Positions 57,453 through 64,000 of a stretch of DNA of 64,000 nt are shown here, in pieces. The stretch comes from Porodaedalea pini. Taxonomy: Eukaryota > Basidiomycota > Agaricomycetes > Hymenochaetales > Hymenochaetaceae. The stretch spans positions 124,001-188,000 of the forward strand of contig NBAY01000037.1 of NCBI GenBank assembly GCA_002794775.1. Direction: 5' to 3'. How positions within the stretch are numbered: position 1 is the first letter of the stretch; every line of letters begins with the position of its first letter. The translations under genes were made by a program, and so were the position numbers. The notes under the pieces are model-generated. The model searched no databases and was not told where the DNA came from. It saw only the letters and a program-made list of their open reading frames with translations.

Positions 57453-59718
57453 ATGATCACAGACGACCTTCCCTGGCCAGAGCTCGGCAACGTCTCGCGC
57501 GGCGCAACACGCGGCAACCAGGGCTCGAAAGGCGCCCTCGGTCCCCCTGATGCTGCCGGCCGTGCTATCCTTCAGCTGCGCGTCCAGCCCGGCGTTCTCG
57601 CCGTCAAGCTCAACCCGACTGCAGCGTCCTGGTACCGTCTTCTCGACAGCGAGGTACAGCGCGCGCTCAAGGAGACCAAGACATACTGGCGCAAGGCACG
57701 GCGTCGGCAGGACTACAACGCGCGTGCCGACCAGGACCATATGGAGCTTCACGAGTGGTTGCAGCAGCTTAAAGACAAGGCGATGGCACATCTCGAGCTG
57801 CTCCTTCAGAAGGGCGAAATTACAGGCCCTCCGTATGTCATGCCCGACCACGTCGAGTTTGCGTTCATGCGCGGCTTCGTCGAGCGTCAGCGTGCGGGCC
57901 TGCCCCACAACCCGCGACTTCGTGGCCTCCCGCGCGACGAGCAGCACCGCATCCCGCCCGAAGACCTCGCCGATGAAGACCCTGATGCGCGCGGTTCCCC
58001 CGAAAGCGTCTCTAGCCCGCTCAAGAGCCCTGTCTCCGTCTTCACAGGTGCGTGCGCTCCTTTACCGCAGCACATAAGCTGACGTCATCCCAGCTGCTCG
58101 TCCTCCATCGTCCTCCTCACCGACCTGGTCCAAGCTTCCCTCAGAGGCCTCGTCGTCCTCCCAGCCCGTCGACATCGTCCATAGGATCGAGTCGTCGCGT
58201 GCGTCTCTCCCCTTGTATTTTTTTTCATTGTCTGTTCTTACACATCATTTCCCACAGAGAACGCACTCCGCCAATCGCGCGCCCGTTTGAGGGTTGCACG
58301 AACAGCCGCTCATGACGCTTTTGCACGCTACAAGCACTGCACCGAACAGGAGCGCACCCTTGAAGCAGAGGTCGTGCGAGCCGAAGAACGATTCGACGAG
58401 CTCAGTGAGTTTTTTTTCTTCTGATTTTTCCTTCCTTCCTTCGTCCCTCTTCTCATAAACAAATGAAACGGTACTCAACGCACACATATCTGTATCTGCC
58501 TCTAGTCACCGCTCTCCTGCAGCAATCCGCCTCCGTCACCGGCTCTTCCTCCAGCAGTACGTATAAGAGAATTTAAAATGGTATCGTGCTCTCTCCTCCT
58601 TCGTCGCACTTCTGACGTCTCCCTCTCCTTCTCTTCTTCACTTTTTTTCCCCGACACGGTACTCGCTGGAAAAAAAAAGCATCCGTAGCCGGTCCCTCCT
58701 CCGACCTCCATATCCACACGCACACACATCCGCATCCGCAAGGACAAGGGCAGCCTCCCTCGAGCGCGTCGACTCCCATTACAGCATCTGCTCCGAATGG
58801 CGCAGGGTACGACCAGGATCGTGCGCTCGCAGCCATGCGCGTCCTCTCTTCCGGGTCCCACTCCCATTCCCACCAACAAGCACAGCACCAGCAGATTACT
58901 CAGTATTCGCCGGCGCAGGTCTACCCGTGGGGCGCGACGTCCTATCCCGGCCCGCCGCAGCGCCCGGCGTCGAGCGTCTCCGTCTCGAGCGCACCCGGTG
59001 GCCTGGGCATCGAACTCGCGAATGGCCAGCGTTATGGGTCGGAGATGCCCCTCGGGAGCGCCGGGGCGAATAGGAGCGGGACTGAGGATTGGGCGACGGG
59101 TGCCGGGGCGGGGTGTGAAGGCGAGGTGTGTTGCTTTTTTCTTTTCTTTTTCTTTCCGTTTCAATTCTTGCACCAATTCTCTCCTTGAGTTCTGACTTTT
59201 CTTCCCGCTTCTTGGTGGATAGACGGCGATGATACACGCCCACGCCGTCTCCCGCGTTGCGAGTCCGCAGCGCAAGCATGCCCGCGAATGGGAAAGGTCT
59301 ACTCAGCAGCAGTCTCAGCAGCCACAGCAGATGTCTGTACGAGGTACCCAGTCAGCGTTCCCCGCGTAGAAAATCAAGTTGTCTAACTTCAACTTTTTTT
59401 TCTAGATAGCGGCGACGTACGTCCCTTCCTTCTCCATCCCTACCTCCCTCATCTCAACGGTCAACAATTAAAATCTGAGTTCTGACTTTCCTTCTCTTCC
59501 GCAAATAGGACTCTGCCCCTCACCCACCCCGAAAACGCATGAACCAGGCTGACACATCTGGCACGGCTAGCATCCCGCTCGCGCTCACCCTCACGAGTCC
59601 GCATACGCCTCTTCCTAGCCCGCACCCGCAACACCAGCAGCAACAGCACACGTACCACCCCGCGGGCGCGTGGACGAGCTTTGCACCTGGCCCTGGCCCT
59701 GATTCGGGCCATGCGTGA
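57453..59718 (+). CDS. Conserved hypothetical protein, eight exons
   Basis: Exons: 57453-58047, 58094-58198, 58258-58404, 58506-58556, 58680-59125, 59223-59343, 59406-59416 (11 nt) and 59509-59718; the phases close at 561 aa. The N-terminal 150 residues (PGVLAVKLNPTAASWYRLLD, QRALKETKTYWRKARRRQDY, LHEWLQQLKDKAMAHLELLL) look like a folded helical domain. Exon 3 encodes a short coiled coil (RARLRVARTAAHDAF, EQERTLEAEVVRAEERFDEL). The rest is Pro/Gln/Ser/His-rich with a PRKRMN basic patch. The composition suggests a nuclear or scaffold protein, but I do not recognise the family. High GC in third positions and strict phase support the model. Confidence 0.82.
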
Positions 59719-60705
59719 CCTTTCTCCGACTCTCCCTGTCAAAATGCGCTCCTGATGACCTTCCAGCGCACGGGTGCCCCCGGTCGTTTCGGACAATGAT
59801 GTGTCGCATCGCGGTATCTGCTCATACACCCTCTGCGCTTACTTGTTTCTCTTCTCTTTCTTCCCTTTTCTATATTATTTTCGCTCTTGCTGATTTCCGG
59901 GTTTGAGTTGGACATTGGTATTGGTTATCTCGATTCGCGCTGATACAATTTGACACGTCGCATACCCAGGCCTCTGCTCGCATCCCTTTCATATATACCG
60001 CGCCGAGGACATTCAACGTTGCCCTCATCCCACGCTCATCCATATAACATTGTAGCTTAGAACATTTTTTCACAGCCTTTTATCTCATAAATGTACGTAC
60101 CTGCCCTGGACCCAAATTTCGCTCCCTATATTCCTTATTTTATTCCACCTCATCTCATTTCGTCCTTCATCACGCTCTAAAAGTCGCGGTCCTTGATAAT
60201 AACACCCCGCATCCTCACTTTCCATTACAGCTTCCACCTTGCTTTGTCCGCTTTCCTGGTTCCAGGCTCCTCTCTTATTCGCTGTCTCTGCAACCGAAGT
60301 CGTCTACACGACGTCGATTATATTTTCATTGTATATCTCTTCGCGACCATAATATCTCCTCCCTTTCCTCGCTTTCATCTGCTCAGCCGCTTCTTTCGCC
60401 TATCGTATCTACTCTGCTTTCGACGGTCGACCATACATGACATCGACGACGAATATTCCTCCTCTCCTCTCCATCATTCTCACTCTCGCTCCATTCCCGG
60501 CATTTTCATCTCGGTACTTGATATTTGGTATCATTGTAGTCTTCTCGCAGTAGCCACCCATCATTAACAATCGCATACACGCACGCCATTCGGACACCCA
60601 CCCATACTTACGCACACGGGGCGAAGCGCGATTAATATTGACCCGAAGTCAGACGACGACCGTGGTGTGCGCGTCCCTGCAGTTCACCGTATTCCATTTG
60701 ATGTG
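59719..60705. other. 3' flank, pyrimidine-rich, no gene
   Basis: About 1 kb of C/T-rich plus-strand sequence. The 124-codon frame at 60193-60567 has the hydrophobic composition expected of pyrimidine-rich DNA and no conserved motif. Confidence 0.5.
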
Positions 60706-60780
60706 GATGGAGCGCCGTCCTCGTCCAAGCCTCGCGGCGATGGAGCGCCGTCCTCGTCCAAGCCTCGCGGCGATGGAGCG
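60706..60780 (+). repeat. 33-bp tandem repeat, 2.3 units
   Basis: The unit begins GATGGAGCGCCGTCCTCGTC and ends CTCGCGGC. Identical copies are at 60706-60738 and 60739-60771, and GATGGAGCG follows. The period is a multiple of three and the frame is open on both strands, but no gene model was found around it. Confidence 0.93.
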
Positions 60781-63700
60781 AGACGGGATCGCGAAGCAGC
60801 GGGAGAAGCTGCGAACGCGAACCAGCCCGCGGAAGGCCGAGTTGGGTCCCCGCGCAGCGACAGCAGGGTGTGGTCCCCCATTCGCAGCCTCAGCCCCGCT
60901 AGAAAATAAGGCCTGGCGCGGCTCCACAAAGCTGCTGCCTCTGCGTGTCACCCGAGTTCAGTTCGCAGCTTGGTGTGCATGAAACATGTACGTGGTCGGC
61001 TACGGATGCGATTCACGAAGGGCATTGGATTGAGTAAATCGAATAACACCAATTAGGGTTCGTGGCTTCTAGCTGTGAAGAAAAAAAGAATAGAAGAAAG
61101 GAAAACCTCTGAGTCGACGGCAATGTCGAGGTTTGGAGTATCTGAAGTCAGAGTCCGATACAGAGTTAGTGTGCCGCATACCACCAAATAACCTTACAAA
61201 ATTTTTGATTTTGATCTTCGCGTTAATCAAATCCCTAAAATTATATATGGAGCATCGATGATCAGGGTGTGGATATGCGGTCTAGAAACCGGGAAGTCCG
61301 TCTGCCTTCGAGAGAGTAAGAAGGGAAGCAAAAGATAAGGAGCGAGAGTTAGATGCAGGGTGTACTTGTGTTTTGTGGTGGCCTGCGAGTCGTGCGTACT
61401 GCGTGGAGTACTTTATGTTTACGATTCGACTTGTGCATAATTAATATAGCAGAGCCCGCGTAGCGACATCCGACACCTGAAGAGTATTTCGGTTACGATG
61501 ATGAAATCAGAATAGTAGCGCTTATTTGTGAGAGAGAAGATCGGGTTCAGGGTTTTCGAGGATCCTGATTCGACCGCATCCGAGTCGTGGGCGCGAGCAA
61601 TGAAATTCATCATGTCTACGAACCCGATACACCGACCTGCATACCGCGCCATGAGCCAGGAAGAGGCCTAGGCCTGTTTCAATCGACGTTGACTCGCTTG
61701 CTAGTCCCAAATTTGCGCATTTACCCCGTCAAACGCGCGAGCAATAAGAGTCGAAAACGTGCATGGCCTCCACAAAACCTGGCAGAGTGACGCGCATATC
61801 GTGCGATATACCAGCAAGATGTTTATCGTAATCGAGGACAACTTGTTGCCTCGTGCCAAGCTCATGTCTGAGACCTAGAAGGTACAACACAATTGGACTG
61901 ATCAAACCAGTCAGCTAAGTATTGTCCAGAACTTGAATATCACAGAGTATAATCCTCCACTGATATCATCAGAATGTAGCCGAAGAAGACGTGACGATGA
62001 ACCAAGAATAAAATGCTAGTGATGATAACTTTCACCTCTAGTTTTTTTTTGTCTCAGTAGCAAAAGTAATGGCATGGACGTAGTATAGGATAGCTAGAGA
62101 AGTGGACAATATAGTCGAACGTAATGAGAGGTAGAGAGCTAAGCATACTTATGGACGACAGTGTGCAGGTCATCAGAACCTATCTGAGTGCACATTCGAG
62201 AGGCGCACAGTGAGAGAAAATCTGAAACATTCAGTTAGAGTATTCCTCGATAAAAGCTCACATCTGATAGGTAGTGTCAAGGACGAGGTCATTCTCTCTT
62301 CGTAGAATAAGCCTGTTGAAGGAGTCGAAGGACTTTTTGCAGGAAACAGAAATACATACGCCACGTTTAAAGACTGAAGCTGTACAATTTTTCCAAACTC
62401 AACTCGACCCTGCCATAGTACAAGTGTAACTGCTCGATAAGATATGACTGACACAATTAACTGCTCATGCTGATAAATAAATATGCATACCATGAGGTTC
62501 GATGGGCTATCATAGGATTCAATCGATGTGTATGTATGGCGGGAATTGACCGGCTGAGTGCTAGTGCCGATTGTGAAGATGGTGATGCTAGGATCCGTGA
62601 CCGCTGGTCGATGGTTTTATAACTATAGGTTATGCTTGGTAAAAAAGCGTTGGATGTGAATCAGGTGATTAACGGGGTCAACAATGCACACGTATCACGT
62701 GCTTTGTATTGGTCGGTTTCATTTCAAGTTTGGAATACACGGCCATCAAACATTTCTTGACTCTTCCCCGAGCTATCCACGAGGTAGAGTTTGGCGCTAC
62801 TAATATTGTCTCTGCTAAATAAAATAAAAAAACCAACAAGAACACTATTGAAAGGACTTCGCAGTTCATCAATTCGTAGCACACGAAATCTTTGGATCAG
62901 TAGTAACTCATTATCAAGGACTCGAGTCTGTCCGAGTCCTCGAACGCTCGAGCTTTGACCTAGGCCTCGGCTGTCTCGACTTTGCAACGTACGCTTAACG
63001 CTCACGCTCGGATCCTTCGCGCCCATTAATATTGTTGATCAATCTTGATTTTTGTTTCACCTACTGGTAGCTGCGATTATCATAAGGGGAATGCGTGCGA
63101 TGAAACATGAGCGAACGGGGTGACGCTGCGACCGGCATTAAAAGCATTTTGTTGGCTGGCTTCCAGGACACGTATCACATTCATCAAGAGGCCCATCATT
63201 GTATCGACACATCTTTCATAGTCCTCGTTTTGTGTGTGCTTTATGCCGACAATCTTATTGCTTCAAGCCTATTTATGCACTGCTATTCAGAGCTTCGGTC
63301 TTGAAGACGGAACTCCGTGTTTGGCATCAATAATGATATGTTCCCATCTACGGGTCCAGCGCAGATGCGGAAAGAAGGCTACACGTTACACTGGCTGGAT
63401 GGTATGATGGGATCATCTGTTAGCTTCGTAAGTGCGGATTATCGGCTATCGTTCGTGCGCTGACGTATAGTGTATGTGTGTGGCTCAATATTAACGACTC
63501 ACGAAGCTATCTTACTAATAGTCAGCTCTTGAACATCTTGTCCGGATCGGAACGCCGCAACGTGCTTCAAATAGAACAGCTTCCCAGCCTCATCCTAAAG
63601 AGCAGTGTCTTCCATTCAGCTTACTACGCCCGCAATGGGGTCGTCCGGTGCGTCAGGTGTCCAAGGCGCAGTCGTGAGCTAGAGTGGCGCGTCCGACTTG

Positions 63701-63810
63701 AAGCTGCTCTTGTGCATTGAGCATACTTTACAAAGCCCTTGAAGACCTTGACATGCTTGACTCCGGCTCGGACAAGCTTCACCTGTATCGAACTTATTAA
63801 TATTGGTGTC
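60781..63810. other. long AT-rich gene-poor stretch
   Basis: 3 kb without a supported gene. ATTAATAT occurs near 60631 (just upstream), 61440, 63026 and 63798. A possible exon at 63341-63429 ends at a GTAAGTG donor but could not be linked to the frame at the right edge. Confidence 0.45.
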
Positions 63811-64000
63811 ATGTTACGGTATCACCTCATTCCACTGGAGTTCGTCTGTCCCGAGATACCTCGGAAACCTAGCTCGCTGACAGTCAACTTTCTCCGCTTT
63901 AACCGCTTTTTCACATCGAAGGGAGGAAAGGTATGTCCGAGCTCAGACCGCAAGTGCCAAAAATGGTGCAACGGCAGCCGGAATGGAGTGCACGTGACAT
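63811..64000 (+). CDS. possible 5' end of a gene, runs off the window
   Basis: An ATG at 63811 opens a frame of 63 codons to the last base (LEFVCPEIPRKPSSLTVNFL, FTSKGGK). A GTATGT donor at about 63930 could end a first exon there. No family is recognised. ATTAATAT lies about 10 bp upstream. Confidence 0.25.
   Translation, partial: MLRYHLIPLEFVCPEIPRKPSSLTVNFLRFNRFFTSKGGKVCPSSDRKCQKWCNGSRNGVHVT

Noticed and set aside
60193..60567. 124-codon hydrophobic frame
   Set aside because: The hydrophobicity follows from pyrimidine-rich DNA; no membrane-protein family pattern was seen.

Overview
The window looks like nuclear DNA of a filamentous basidiomycete, most likely an agaricomycete (mushroom or polypore). 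The genes carry many 48-85 nt GT-AG introns. The families present are typical of that group: DUF6533/DUF6534 membrane proteins, a FunK1-type kinase relic, a CFEM GPI-type protein, a samB/MUB1 MYND protein and an HLRRGD-type fucosyltransferase-fold protein. No virus, CRISPR array, rRNA or convincing tRNA was seen. Exon models were rebuilt by hand. The intact models I give have consistent reading phase across every junction.

Layout. 0-5 kb: a Sel1-repeat protein running off the left edge, a doubtful F-box-like ORF and a membrane-anchored thioesterase-fold protein. 4.9-5.9 kb: a TIR transposon with a second MITE nested inside it. 5.94-19.85 kb: the main structural feature, a roughly 4-kb inverted duplication. 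Its left arm holds an intact glycosyltransferase-like gene and an intact MDR oxidoreductase gene. The right arm holds both again in reverse, each broken. The 5.9-kb spacer carries a 14-exon DUF6534 gene, a CFEM gene and a diverged direct duplication. 20-33.6 kb: gene-poor and repeat-rich, with one good gene (a HAD phosphatase), eroded coiled-coil, DUF6533 and Ca2+-ATPase relics, hairpin repeats and tandem repeats. 35-51.6 kb: an intronless A1-like aspartic protease, a third MITE, a two-finger C2H2 factor, mitochondrial HSP10, a FunK1 relic, a lineage-specific multi-exon gene and a 1076-aa samB/MUB1 protein. 51.6-64 kb: mostly non-coding with a pogo/Tc1-like element, one eight-exon conserved gene of unknown function and a possible gene start at the right edge.

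There is no operon-like pathway. The genes are unrelated housekeeping and regulatory genes (HSP10, HAD phosphatase, MUB1, C2H2) separated by repeat-rich segments where gene families duplicate and decay. I found no obviously new defence or biosynthetic system. The observations most worth following are the inverted duplication with asymmetric decay, the nested TIR elements, a three-copy hairpin repeat with an apparently compensated stem change, and an excess of the motif ATATTAAT in non-coding DNA.
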